NCBI GenBank assembly: GCA_029212785.1
Contig: JARGOG010000002.1
Location: 100,644 to 164,643, forward strand
DNA: 64,000 bases
Direction: 5' to 3'
Origin: Thalassobaculaceae bacterium
GTDB lineage: Bacteria > Pseudomonadota > Alphaproteobacteria > Thalassobaculales > Thalassobaculaceae
The notes beneath the pieces were generated by a model. That model made no database searches, was not told the origin of the DNA, and worked only from the letters and a program-made list of their open reading frames with translations. Numbering within the stretch: position 1 is the first letter of the stretch; each line of letters begins with the position of its first letter. This document shows positions 20,741 to 31,300 of this stretch, one piece after another. Position numbers and translations under genes: made by a program.

Positions 20741-22282
20741 TTACTTCCACTTGGCGAAGAAGAAGCGCGGGATCTCGTCCGCCGTCGGCGTCCAGTCCAC
20801 GTCCTGGCTCATCGCGTAGTTGGTGCTGAACGTCCACAGCGGCAGCCAGTAGGCCTCGTCCGCGATCTTGCTCAGCGCCTTCTTGTAGGCGGCGAGGCGG
20901 ACTTTCGTGTCGACGGTCGAACCGGCCTTCTTCAACTCGGCCTGGACTTCCGGGTCGCGGGCCAGGTCGTCCGGGCTGTCGCCGAAAAACACCGGGACAA
21001 TGGCGTCGGCGTCCGGCACTGAGCCGGAGCCCCAGGTCATGAACGCGAACGGCACCTTGTCGGACCGGATCGCGTCACGGGTCGCCGCGTATTTGCCGTA
21101 GCGCAGGTCGGTTTCGATGCCGATCTCCTTCAGAAAGCCCAGCATCGGCTCCAGGTAGTCGCGGTTGCGGTAGGCGTAGATCTCCGTGCGGAACCCGTCC
21201 GGATAGCCGGCTTCGGCCAACAGAGCCTTGGCCTTCTCCAGGTCGTACTCGTACGTGGTCACGTCCTGGGTGCAGCCGAACTGCTCCGGATAGCAGGCCG
21301 AGTTGATGACTTCCGACGCGCCGCGCACGATGTTGTCGACGATCGCCTTGCGGTCGATGGCGTAGGACACCGCCTTGCGGACGCGGACGTCCTGGAACGG
21401 GTTCTTGCCCGAGCGGCCGGCCGCGTCGAACTGCAGGTAGCCGACGCGCATGGTGCCGGCGGAGACCACGTTGAGGCTCGGCAGGGTCGCCAGCTTCTCC
21501 GCCTGATCGGCCGGGACTTTCCAGATCCAGTCCAGCTTGCCGGAGGTCAGCTCGACGATCTGGGTGTTCACGTCGGGGATGGTGCGCTGAAGGATCTTGC
21601 TGATCGCCGGCTTGCCCTTCGGACTGCCCGCGAAGTAGTCGGCATTCGCCTCGAACACGATCTCCTTGCCGGGGACCATCTTGGTGATCTTGTACGGACC
21701 GGTGCCGACCGGCTCCTTGCCCATGCCGCCGGGGCCGACCTTGGCGTAGTGATCGGCCGGATACATCGGGATGTCGCCGGCCAGGTACAGGGTCGCGAGC
21801 GGGGTCGGCGCCTTGGCGTAGATCCGGACGGTGTAGTCGTCCAGCGCCTCGGCACCCTTGATCCAGTCGACGGTCTGCTTCGACAGCTTGCCGGTGTCCG
21901 GAGCCAGCAGGAAGTTGATGGTCGCTACCACATCCTTGGCGGAGAACCCGTCTCCATTGTGGAACTTCACGCCCTTGCGCAGCTTGAACTCGAACGTCGT
22001 GTCATCGACGATCTCGAAGCTCTCGGCCAGCAGGCCGGAGAACTCGCCGGTGGTCGGATCGCGGTAGATCAGCGTGTCCCACACCAGGCGGTTGACGACG
22101 ATGCCCTCGCGCGAGGTGTTGTAATAGTAGTCGACGTTCGGGAGCTCGCGATCCCAGGCGATGTTCAGGGTGTCGTCCGCCTTGCCGGCCTGTGCCGGTG
22201 TCGGCAGCCATGTTGCCGCGCTCAGCGCGGCCAGCAGTGCCAGCCCTTTAAGGCCGACGCGCCGCGGCGTCTTGTTCATCAT
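20741..22282 (-). CDS. Peptide-type ABC transporter substrate-binding protein (SBP family 5)
   Basis: MMNKTPRRVGLKGLALLAALSAATWLPTPAQA signal peptide; FKLRKGVKFHNGDGFSAKDVV; GTGPYKI. Confidence 0.93.
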   Translation of the reverse strand: MMNKTPRRVGLKGLALLAALSAATWLPTPAQAGKADDTLNIAWDRELPNVDYYYNTSREGIVVNRLVWDTLIYRDPTTGEFSGLLAESFEIVDDTTFEFKLRKGVKFHNGDGFSAKDVVATINFLLAPDTGKLSKQTVDWIKGAEALDDYTVRIYAKAPTPLATLYLAGDIPMYPADHYAKVGPGGMGKEPVGTGPYKITKMVPGKEIVFEANADYFAGSPKGKPAISKILQRTIPDVNTQIVELTSGKLDWIWKVPADQAEKLATLPSLNVVSAGTMRVGYLQFDAAGRSGKNPFQDVRVRKAVSYAIDRKAIVDNIVRGASEVINSACYPEQFGCTQDVTTYEYDLEKAKALLAEAGYPDGFRTEIYAYRNRDYLEPMLGFLKEIGIETDLRYGKYAATRDAIRSDKVPFAFMTWGSGSVPDADAIVPVFFGDSPDDLARDPEVQAELKKAGSTVDTKVRLAAYKKALSKIADEAYWLPLWTFSTNYAMSQDVDWTPTADEIPRFFFAKWK

Positions 22283-22518
22283 ATCGATCCACCTCCGTGT
22301 CCAGCTTGCTTCCCCGCCTTGAGATCTGGCGGGTGCTTTGCAATGACCTTCACCGGCGGTCGCGCCGGGAAGGATCGCCCCCTGATAAAGGAGTGGAAAC
22401 CGCGGTCGGTCCGCAAAGACGGTCATGCCGGGACGGCTCGGCCGAACCGAGCCAGGGCGTTACGGATGCGGCAGTGTCACTCCTCTTCCAAGGGAAACGC
22501 TAGCAGGCGACCATAACC

Positions 22519-22563
22519 TGTAACAAATTACATTTCGCGTCTGCAGCATAACCTTGCGGTTAT
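22519..22563. promoter_or_regulatory. Two dyads between lysR 3' end and SBP: TGTAA-CAAA-TTACA and ATAACC-TTGC-GGTTAT
   Basis: Read directly at 22519-22532 and 22548-22563. Confidence 0.4.
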
Positions 22564-22572
22564 ATCGCGTGG

Positions 22573-23541
22573 CTAGTCGTCGAACAGATCCCTGGCCGCC
22601 TGTACCAGGCATTCGCGGAACAGGGTGACCGTTTCATCGGTCTCGCTCGACAGCCAGAAGCAGTTCGACTCCGACAGGTATCCGCTGGTGTTGAGCGACA
22701 GGATCGACAGCTCGCCGCGCGCGGAATGGTAGCGTGCCAGGCGCTCCGGGAACAGTGCCAGACAGGGCATGAGCCGCATCATGCTGAGGCTGAGCACGAT
22801 CGAGGCCGCCTCGATCTGGCTCGGCATTGGGCCGAGACCCTTCTCGGCAAGGAACTCGTTCATCCCATCGGCCGCCAGCGATCCCGCGGCCGCCTTCATC
22901 CACGGCCACTCGAGTGCGGTCTCCCAACCGATGTCCTTCTTACGGGCGAGGGGATGACCGGTGCCGGCGACAACCACCAGCGGTTCGCGACCGAGGGACA
23001 GCTGTTCGACACCTTCCAGGGCGAACGGCTTCCAGATCCGCATGACCAGCAGATCGAGGTCGCCGGTGTAGAGCATGGGAAGCATGTTGCCGAAATGGCC
23101 CTCGGACACCGTCACCACCGAGGAGGGGGCAGCCTGGATCATCAGTCGGATCGCTTCGGGCACGATGGTCGGCATCAGGCTCGAGGCGACCCCGATCCGC
23201 ACGGTGCCGCCGAGCCCCTTGCGCAGCGCCTCGATGTCGAACTCGGTCCGTTGGATCCGGTTCAGGACGTCCTTGGCGTGACGGACCAGCACCGCGCCGG
23301 CCGGGGTAAAGGCGATCGAGTTGCCCTGACGATGGATGATCGGGGTGCCGAGGGCGCGCTCGAGCTCGGCGATCTGCTTGGAGATCGCCGGCTGGGTGAC
23401 GTTGAAGGCGCGCGCGACCTTGGTGATCTGGCGCATCTGATCGAGGGCGGCGAGGATCCTCAGGTGACGGATCTTCAGGACATCGCGGAACAGCCGGCTG
23501 GCGATGCCGTCGCGGTAGACAGAAGGCGTGTCGCTGGTCAG
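22573..23541 (-). CDS. LysR family transcriptional regulator, probable CTG start (ORF track starts at internal ATG 23436)
   Basis: LTSDTPSVYRDGIASRLFRDVLKIRHLRILAALDQMRQITKVARAFNVTQPAISKQIAELERALGTPIIHRQG; GGAGGG 7 nt upstream of CTG 23541..23539; no ATG/GTG/TTG between the in-frame upstream stop and 23436. Confidence 0.75.
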   Translation of the reverse strand: MTSDTPSVYRDGIASRLFRDVLKIRHLRILAALDQMRQITKVARAFNVTQPAISKQIAELERALGTPIIHRQGNSIAFTPAGAVLVRHAKDVLNRIQRTEFDIEALRKGLGGTVRIGVASSLMPTIVPEAIRLMIQAAPSSVVTVSEGHFGNMLPMLYTGDLDLLVMRIWKPFALEGVEQLSLGREPLVVVAGTGHPLARKKDIGWETALEWPWMKAAAGSLAADGMNEFLAEKGLGPMPSQIEAASIVLSLSMMRLMPCLALFPERLARYHSARGELSILSLNTSGYLSESNCFWLSSETDETVTLFRECLVQAARDLFDD

Positions 23542-23648
23542 GGCCGGTCCCTCCGGTGGCGTCGATGCGAGCCGTCCGCATGCCGGAGAAGCCTAGCCAG
23601 CCGCCGACCGGAATAACAGACCGCGCGACATCGCCACGCGCCCGTGGG

Positions 23649-24593
23649 TCACGCCGCGCCCGCGCCGTCCAGCAGCAGCTCGCCCTGCCAGATCCCGTCA
23701 CGCACCATGTCCGCGGTCTCGGCCCTGAGGGTGTCGGCGAATACCCGCACCGCCCGCGAGGTCGGGCGGATCAGCGACCGGGTCAGCACCAGCGTGCGGC
23801 TGAGCGTCGGCCGGACGATCGGCGCGGCGCGCAGCGTCCCAGCCTGCAGCTCGCTGTGGATTGCGGGAAGCGGCAGGACCGTATGCGCCAGGCCGCGGGC
23901 CGCCAGCTCCTTGAGGGTTTGCAGCGCGTCGGCCTCCACCGTCACCCTGAGCGCGATGTCGGCGCGCCGGGCGGCATTTTCCAGCAGCATCCGCAGCCCG
24001 TGCCGGGGCCCCGGAAGCACCAGCGGCACCGTCGCGAGCGTCGCCAGATCCACCGGGGCGTCGAGATCGAGGTCGGACCGTGCGGATCCGACCAGCAGCA
24101 GGGTCTCCTGGATCAGCGGTTCGGTCGGGATGTGCTGGGTGGCGGCGGTCAGGTACATGACCGCGAGGTCGATCTCGCCCCGTTGCAGCATCTCCATGAG
24201 ATAGCCGCTGAAGGCGGGGACGATGCGCACCGTGACCTCGGGATAGTCGCGCAGGAAGCGTTCGACCAGGCGCCCGGCGATCACCTCGCCGGCCGTCGGC
24301 GGCACGCCCAGGCTGACCGCACCGCTGACCGCGCCGAGGGAGGCGGTCAGCTCCTCGCGGGTATCCTCGACCATGCGCAGGATCGCCGTCGCCCGCTCCA
24401 CCAGAAGCGTACCGGTATCGGTCAGCACCATGCCGCGGCCATGGCGCGAGAACAGGGCGCCGCCCAGTTCTTCCTCCAGCATCCGGATCTGACGGCCGAG
24501 GGCCGGCTGGGCGATGTGCAGCCGGTCGGCGGCACGGCTCAGGCTGCCCAGCTCGGCGACATGCAGGAAGGTCTTCAGCTGCTTCAGATCCAT
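23649..24593 (-). CDS. LysR family transcriptional regulator
   Basis: MDLKQLKTFLHVAELGSLSRAADRLHIAQPALGRQIRMLEEELGGALFSRHGRG. Confidence 0.94.
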   Translation of the reverse strand: MDLKQLKTFLHVAELGSLSRAADRLHIAQPALGRQIRMLEEELGGALFSRHGRGMVLTDTGTLLVERATAILRMVEDTREELTASLGAVSGAVSLGVPPTAGEVIAGRLVERFLRDYPEVTVRIVPAFSGYLMEMLQRGEIDLAVMYLTAATQHIPTEPLIQETLLLVGSARSDLDLDAPVDLATLATVPLVLPGPRHGLRMLLENAARRADIALRVTVEADALQTLKELAARGLAHTVLPLPAIHSELQAGTLRAAPIVRPTLSRTLVLTRSLIRPTSRAVRVFADTLRAETADMVRDGIWQGELLLDGAGAA

Positions 24594-24594
24594 A

Positions 24595-24617
24595 AGCTAT
24601 CTAATCATGGCATAGCT
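24595..24617. promoter_or_regulatory. LysR-type operator candidate AGCTAT-N11-ATAGCT (T-N11-A)
   Basis: Perfect 6-bp inverted repeat with 11-bp spacer in the lysR / TPP-enzyme divergent intergenic region. Confidence 0.65.
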
Positions 24618-24713
24618 GAATGAGAAATATGCTTCTCGTATTCTGGTGTCGCGGCCGTTACCCGATATGCGCCGTCGTTGAGCGTATTCCCCCGCGGCGA
24701 ACTGGGAGGCGAT

Positions 24714-25250
24714 ATGACCGTTATGCAGGCCGTTCAGGGCCAATCCTGGCAGGATGAGGTGCTTCCGATCCTGCGAAGCTTCGACGTCCGCCATGTGGTC
24801 TATGTGCCCGATGCCGGTCATGCCGCCGCCATCCGCGGCGCCGAGGCCGACAACGAGATCACCGCGCTGGCGTTGACCACCGAGGAGGAGGGGATCGGCT
24901 ACCTCGCCGGCGCCTGGCTCGGCGGCGAGCGCGGCGCGCTGCTGATGCAATCCAGCGGAGTTGGCAATTGCCTCAACACCCTGGCCCTGCAGTCGATGAC
25001 CAAGTTTCCGTTGCTGATGCTGGTGACCATGCGCGGCGACTGGGCGGAGTTTAATCCGTGGCAGAACCCGATGGGCCAGGCGACCGAGGCGGCGCTCCAT
25101 CTGATGGGGGTGCGGACCTGGCGCGCGGACCATCCCGAGGAGGTTACCCCCCTGATCCACGGGGCGGCGACCATGGCGTTCAACGGCGACGAATCCTGCG
25201 CGGTCCTGCTGGGCCAGCGTCTGATCGGTGAAAAGAAGTGGGTGAAGTGA
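24714..25250 (+). CDS. TPP-binding decarboxylase alpha subunit (sulfopyruvate/phosphonopyruvate decarboxylase-like)
   Basis: ILRSFDVRHVVYVPDAGHAAAIRGAE...ALTTEEEGIGYLAGAWLGGERGALLMQSSGVGNCLNTL; TPP pyrimidine-domain features with GNC. Confidence 0.82.
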   Translation: MTVMQAVQGQSWQDEVLPILRSFDVRHVVYVPDAGHAAAIRGAEADNEITALALTTEEEGIGYLAGAWLGGERGALLMQSSGVGNCLNTLALQSMTKFPLLMLVTMRGDWAEFNPWQNPMGQATEAALHLMGVRTWRADHPEEVTPLIHGAATMAFNGDESCAVLLGQRLIGEKKWVK

Positions 25251-25251
25251 G

Positions 25252-25833
25252 ATGACCGGATTGCTCGACCGCCGCGCGGTGACGGCGGAACTCCTGAAGG
25301 ATCGCGGCGATCTGCTGGTGGTCACCGGCCTCGGCTCGCCAAGCTACGATGTGATGGCGGCCGGCGATGATGACCGGAACTTCTACCTCTGGGCCGCCAT
25401 GGGCAGTGCCGCCACCGTCGGCTTCGGTCTGGCCATGACCCAGCGCACCCGTCCGGTCCTGGTGCTGACCGGCGACGGCGAGATGCTGATGGGACTCGGC
25501 GCGCTGGCCTCGATCGGCCAGGTCCTGCCGCCGAACCTGACCGTCGCGGTTCTCGACAACGGCCATTACGGTGAGACCGGAATGCAGCAGAGCCATGCGG
25601 GCCGGGGGATCGAGCTCTCGCGGATGGCGGCGGCGGCCAACTTCCCCTGGGCGACGATCGTCGACGACATGGGCGGCGTGGCCGATCTGCGGCAACGCAT
25701 CCACACGATGAGCGGCACCGGCTTCGCCGCGATCAAGATCGATGTCGGCGAGGTTACCCGCGTCCTTCCGCCACGCGACGGCGTTCATGTTAAGAACCGC
25801 TTCCGTAAGGCGCTCGGTCATCCGACAATCTGA
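25252..25833 (+). CDS. TPP-binding decarboxylase beta subunit (sulfopyruvate/phosphonopyruvate decarboxylase-like)
   Basis: FYLWAAMGSAATVGFGLAMTQRTRPVLVLTGDGEMLMGLGALASIGQVLPPNLTVAVLDNGHYGETGMQ TPP motif (GDGE...N). Confidence 0.83.
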   Translation: MTGLLDRRAVTAELLKDRGDLLVVTGLGSPSYDVMAAGDDDRNFYLWAAMGSAATVGFGLAMTQRTRPVLVLTGDGEMLMGLGALASIGQVLPPNLTVAVLDNGHYGETGMQQSHAGRGIELSRMAAAANFPWATIVDDMGGVADLRQRIHTMSGTGFAAIKIDVGEVTRVLPPRDGVHVKNRFRKALGHPTI

Positions 25834-25869
25834 CCGCGCCGTAAGAACAAGAACAGATCCTCGGAGGAT

Positions 25870-27030
25870 ATGGTGACGCCTGCTGACGACTACACTGACA
25901 TCCGTGACGCCGTGCGTGCGCTCTGCGCCGAGTTCCCGCCCGAATATCACCGGGGGGTGGATGAGAAGCGCGGCTATCCGGCCGAGTTCGTCGACGCGCT
26001 CACCAAGGCCGGCTGGCTGGCCGCCCTGATCCCGGAGGAGTACGGCGGATCGGGCCTTGGCCTGACCGAAGCCTCCGTGATCATGGAGGAGATCAACCGC
26101 TCGGGCGGCAATTCCGGCGCCTGTCACGGCCAGATGTACAACATGGGCACGCTGCTGCGGCACGGCTCCGACGCGCAGAAGCAGTACTACCTGCCGAAGA
26201 TCGCGGCGGGGGAACTGCGGCTGCAGTCCATGGGCGTGACCGAGCCGACCACCGGGACAGACACGACCAAGATCAAGACCAAGGCCGAACGCAAGGGCGA
26301 CCGTTACGTCATCAACGGGCAGAAGGTCTGGATCTCCCGCATCCAGCACTCGGACCTGATGATCCTGCTGGCGCGCACCACGCCGCTGGACGAGGTCGAG
26401 AAGAAGTCGCGCGGCATGTCGATCTTCATCGTCGACCTGAAGGAGGCGATCGGCAACGGCATGGAGGTCAAGCCGATCCCCAACATGGTCAACCACGAGA
26501 CCAACGAGTTGTTCTTCGACAATCTGGAGATCCCCGCCGAGAACCTGATCGGCGAGGAGGGAATGGGGTTCAAATACATCCTCGACGGCCTGAACGCCGA
26601 GCGTGCGCTGATCGCCGCCGAGTGCATCGGTGACGGCCACTGGTTCGTCGAGAAGGTCGCGAACTACGCCAAGGAACGGGTCGTGTTCGGCCGGCCGATC
26701 GGCCAGAATCAGGGTGTGCAGTTCCCGATCGCCGAGAGTTATATCGAGATCGAGGCCGCCAGCCTGATGCGCTTCGAGGCGTGCCGTCTGTTCGACGCCC
26801 AGCAACCCTGTGGCGCCCAGGCCAACATGGCGAAGTATCTCGGCGCCAAGGCATCCTGGGAGGCGGCCAATGCCTGCATCCAGTTCCACGGCGGCTTCGG
26901 GTTCGCCAACGAATACGACGTGGAGCGCAAGTTCCGCGAGACCCGCCTCTACCAGGTGGCGCCGATCTCCACGAACCTGATCCTCAGCTACATCGCCGAG
27001 CACGTCCTCGACCTGCCCCGCTCGTTCTGA
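25870..27030 (+). CDS. Acyl-CoA dehydrogenase family protein
   Basis: AGELRLQSMGVTEPTTGTDTTKIKTKAERKGDRYVINGQKVWIS; QFHGGFGFANEYDVERKFRETRLYQVAPIS. Confidence 0.94.
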   Translation: MVTPADDYTDIRDAVRALCAEFPPEYHRGVDEKRGYPAEFVDALTKAGWLAALIPEEYGGSGLGLTEASVIMEEINRSGGNSGACHGQMYNMGTLLRHGSDAQKQYYLPKIAAGELRLQSMGVTEPTTGTDTTKIKTKAERKGDRYVINGQKVWISRIQHSDLMILLARTTPLDEVEKKSRGMSIFIVDLKEAIGNGMEVKPIPNMVNHETNELFFDNLEIPAENLIGEEGMGFKYILDGLNAERALIAAECIGDGHWFVEKVANYAKERVVFGRPIGQNQGVQFPIAESYIEIEAASLMRFEACRLFDAQQPCGAQANMAKYLGAKASWEAANACIQFHGGFGFANEYDVERKFRETRLYQVAPISTNLILSYIAEHVLDLPRSF

Positions 27031-27056
27031 TGGGACGGCCTGACGGGAGAGCACCG

Positions 27057-28178
27057 ATGAGTGACAAGCAGCGCCTGCCGCTGGCGGGTTTGACCGTCCT
27101 CGCCCTGGAACAGGCGGTGGCGGCCCCGTTTTGCACGTCGCGGCTGGCCGATGCCGGCGCGCGAGTGATCAAGATCGAGCGACCCGAGGGCGATTTCGCC
27201 CGCGGCTACGACGATGTCGCCCAGGGGCAGAGCAGCTATTTCGTCTGGCTGAATCGGGGCAAGGAATCCCTGGTTGTCGACCTCGCCAGTGCGGAGGGCA
27301 AGGAGACCCTGCGCGATCTGATCGCCGGCGCCGACGTGCTGGTGCAGAACCTGAAACCGGGGGCGATCGGCCGTCTCGGTTTCCCGCTGGAACAGATCCG
27401 CCGGGACCATCCTCGGCTTATCATGTGCTCGATCAGCGGCTACGGCGACACCGGACCGCTCGCCGAGCGCAAGGCCTATGACCTGCTGATCCAGGCGGAA
27501 TCCGGTCTGTGTTCGATCACCGGCGGCCCGGACGGCCCGGCGCGGGTCGGTATCTCCGTGGTCGATATCGCCACCGGGTCGACCGCCCATGCGGCGATCC
27601 TGGAGGCGCTGATCGGTCGCTCGATCCATGGCGATGGCGCCGATATCCGGATCTCCATGTTCGACGTGATGGCGGACTGGGAGACGGTACCGCTGCTGAA
27701 CCACGAGGGCGGCAAGTCGCCGAAGCGGATCGGCCTCGCTCACCCGTCGATCGCGCCCTACGGTGCCTTCGCCTCGTCCGACGGTGTGCTGATCCTGATT
27801 TCGATCCAGAGCGAGCGGGAATGGGCGAGCCTGTGCCGACATGTTCTCGGCGACGCGGACCTGACGGTGCATGAGAAATTCCGGACCAACGTGATCCGCG
27901 TGCGGAACCGTGCGGTGACCGACGCGCTGGTCGGCGGCATCTTCGCCCAGCATTCCACGGATGCCCTTGAGGCGATGCTGGACAAGGCCAATGTCGCCTT
28001 CGCCCGGGTCAACGACATGGCGGCACTCTCGGCCCATCCGCATGTGCGCCGGGTGACGGTGGACACGCCGAACGGCCCGGTCTCCTACCCGGCGCCGGCG
28101 GCGATCGTGGACGGCGAGACCCGCAGCTTCGGCCCGGTGCCGGCCGTCGGTGATCACAAGGATCTTGATCTCGCATAA
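27057..28178 (+). CDS. CaiB/BaiF family CoA-transferase
   Basis: LPLAGLTVLALEQAVAAPFCTSRLADAGARVIKIERPEGDFARGYD; NLKPGAIGRLGF; ISGYGDTGPLAERKAYDLLIQAESGL. Confidence 0.93.
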   Translation: MSDKQRLPLAGLTVLALEQAVAAPFCTSRLADAGARVIKIERPEGDFARGYDDVAQGQSSYFVWLNRGKESLVVDLASAEGKETLRDLIAGADVLVQNLKPGAIGRLGFPLEQIRRDHPRLIMCSISGYGDTGPLAERKAYDLLIQAESGLCSITGGPDGPARVGISVVDIATGSTAHAAILEALIGRSIHGDGADIRISMFDVMADWETVPLLNHEGGKSPKRIGLAHPSIAPYGAFASSDGVLILISIQSEREWASLCRHVLGDADLTVHEKFRTNVIRVRNRAVTDALVGGIFAQHSTDALEAMLDKANVAFARVNDMAALSAHPHVRRVTVDTPNGPVSYPAPAAIVDGETRSFGPVPAVGDHKDLDLA

Positions 28179-28311
28179 CTCCAAGACCGACGGCTTAGTG
28201 GTCGCCCTTACTTGTGCGGGGTAATCGCGGACCTAGACTGACTCCTGTTGATGGTGGACGCCTGCCGCCCTCCAGCGACTCTGTTCGGGCTGATGATTGA
28301 GGAGTGCAGGC

Positions 28312-31300
28312 ATGGGCGCGACGAGCAACCGTTACCGCATCGGTTTCGATATCGGCGGGACCTTCACCGATTTCGTGCTGCTCGACGAGCAGGACCACCA
28401 GCTTCACCTGCACAAATGCCTGACCACGCCGCACGACCCGTCGATCGGTGCGATGCAGGGCATGGGCGATCTGCTGGCCGCCGCCGGGCTCGACCTCTCG
28501 GCGGTCGGTCACGTGGTGCATGGGACGACGCTGGCGACCAACGCGCTGATCGAGCGCAAGGGTGCCACCCTTGGGTTCCTGACCACCAAGGGCTTCCGCG
28601 ACATCCTCGAGATGGGCACGGAGCAGCGCTACGACATCCACGACCTGTTCCTGACCTATCCCGATCCGCTGGCGCCGCGCAGTCGCCGGCTGGAGATCGA
28701 CGAGCGGATCGACCGCGACGGCAAGGTGGTCACGCCGCTCGACCTGGACGCGGTCCGGGTGTCGGTCCGTCACCTGGTCGAGGCCGGGATCGGCGCGCTC
28801 GCCGTCTGTTTCCTGCACGCCTATGCCAATCCGGTCCATGAGCGCGCCGTGCGCGACATGGTCCGCGCCGAGTTCCCGGACCTGTCGGTGTCGATCTCCA
28901 GCGACGTGCACCCGCAGATCAAGGAATACGAGCGCAGCTCCACCACCGCCGCCAACGCCTATGTGCAGCCGCTGATGGCGGCCTATGTGCGCAAGCTCGA
29001 CACGGCGCTGCGCGACCAGGGCTTCACCGGCCGGTTCCACATGATCCAGTCCTCCGGCGGCCTGACCGCGCCGGAGACGGCGGGCGAGCTGCCGATCCGG
29101 TTCCTTGAATCCGGTCCGGCCGGCGGCGCCCAGGCGACCGGCATGGTCGGCCGCAAGATCGGCCAGCCCGACGTGCTCTCCTTCGATATGGGCGGCACCA
29201 CGGCCAAGGCGGCGCTGATCCAGAACGGCGAGCCGGATATCGCGCCGATGCTGGAGGCCGCCCGCGTCCACCGCTTCAAGAAGGGCAGCGGCCTGCCGGT
29301 CTTCGCCCCGGTCATCGACATGATCGAGATCGGTGCCGGTGGTGGGTCCATCGCCCGGGTCGACGATCTCGGCCTGCTCAAGGTTGGTCCGGACAGCGCC
29401 GGCGCCGATCCTGGCCCGGCCTGCTACGGCCAGGGCGGGACCCAGCCGACGGTGACCGACGCCAATCTGCTGCTGGGATATCTCGATCCGGGATACTTCC
29501 TTGGCGGGCGCATGAGCTTGGACGTGGCGGCGTCCGAGGCCGCGATGAATACGGTGGCGGGCCGGCTCGGCCTGTCGGCGATCGAGGCGGCCTGGGGCAT
29601 CTATGACCTGGTCAGCGAGAACATGGCCGGGGCCGCCCGCGTCCATATCGTCGAGAAGGGCCGCGATCCGCGTGCCTATGCCATGGTCGCCATGGGCGGG
29701 GCGGGGCCGCTGCACGCCGCCCGGGTCGCGCGCAAGCTCGGCATCCGCGAGGTGGTGGTGCCGGCGGCCTCCGGTGCCGCCTCCGCGCTTGGGTTCCTCG
29801 GCGCGCCGGTCAGCTATGAACTTGCCCGCTCCTTCCCCATGCGGGTCGCCGATCCGGATTTCGCCACCGTCGACGCCATCGTGTCGGAGTTGGAAGCCGA
29901 GGGTCGCGCCCGGCTCGCCGAAGCCGGTGTCGAGACCGGCGTGGTCGTCCAGCGCCGGGCCGATCTGCGCCTGCGCGGACAGATGCACGAGTTGTCGGTG
30001 GCGATGCCGGCCGAGGCGCTGACGGCGGAGAATTTGCCGACGATGGTCGCGGCGTTCACCGCCGAGTACCAGAAGCGCTACACCCACCTGTACGACGATG
30101 CAGAGATCGAGGTGCTGAACTGGCGCGTCGTCTGCACCGCGACCGCACCGGAACTGTCGAGCCAACTCGCTGGCGGCGATGCCGGGGCGACCGCGCTCAA
30201 GGGCCACCGCACTGCCTGGGTGCCGGAACGCGCAGCCGTTGCCGAGGTGCCGGTCTACGACCGTTACGCGCTGAAGCCGGGCGAGACGGTGGAGGGGCCG
30301 GCGATCATCGAGGAGCGCGAGGCGACGACCATCGTGCCGGATGCCTGCACCGTCTCCATCGACACGCATTTCAACCTGCGCCTGGCGCTCGCCGATGTCA
30401 CCGCCGACCGTGTTCTGGTCGGCGCCGACACCGCCCTCGACGACGCCATCGCGCGGATCGAGAGCGACCCGGTCGGGCTTGAGATCATGTGGAGTCGGCT
30501 GATCAACGTCGCCGAGGAATGCTGGCACACGGTGATCCGCACGGCGTTCTCGCTGATCATCGGCGAGGCCCAGGACTTCGCCTGCGAGATCCTGGATGCC
30601 GACGGCAAGCAGATCGTCCACTCGCCGCGCGCCATGCCGGTGTTCAACCTGACCCTGCCCATCGCCGTGAACGCCATGATCGAGCGGTTCCCGCCGGAGA
30701 CGCTGGAGCCGGGCGACGTGCTGATCACGAACGATCCCTGGCTCTGCGCCGGGCACCTGTTCGACATCGCCGTCCCGGTGTTCCGCGCCGGCCGGGTCGT
30801 CTCCTTCGTCGGCGTGGTCGGTCATGTGTCGGATATCGGCGGTACCAAGGACAGCCTGAACGCCCGTGAGATCTTCGACGAGGGCTTCCAGATCCCGCCG
30901 ATGAAGCTGTTCCGCGCCGGAAAGCCGAACGATGATCTGCTGGAGCTGCTGCGCGAGAACGTGCGCCGTCCGGACCAGGTGCTGGGCGACCTGCATGCGC
31001 TCGTCGCCTCCGGCATGACCGGGGCCGAGCGTATCGGCGAGTTTATGGAAGAATACGGCATGCACGACCTGAAGGCGCTGGCCGCCGTCGTACAGCGCCG
31101 GGCCGAGACCGCCATGCGTGACGCCATCCGATCGGTGCCCGACGGCATCTACGAGCATGTGGTTCATGGCGACGGCATCGACCAGGCAATGCGCTACCCG
31201 ATCCAGGTCTCGATCCAGGGCGATCAGGTGGAGGTCAGCTTCGACGGCGCGCCGGATCAGATGAACCGAGGCGGCAGCAACTGCACGCTTACCTACACCA

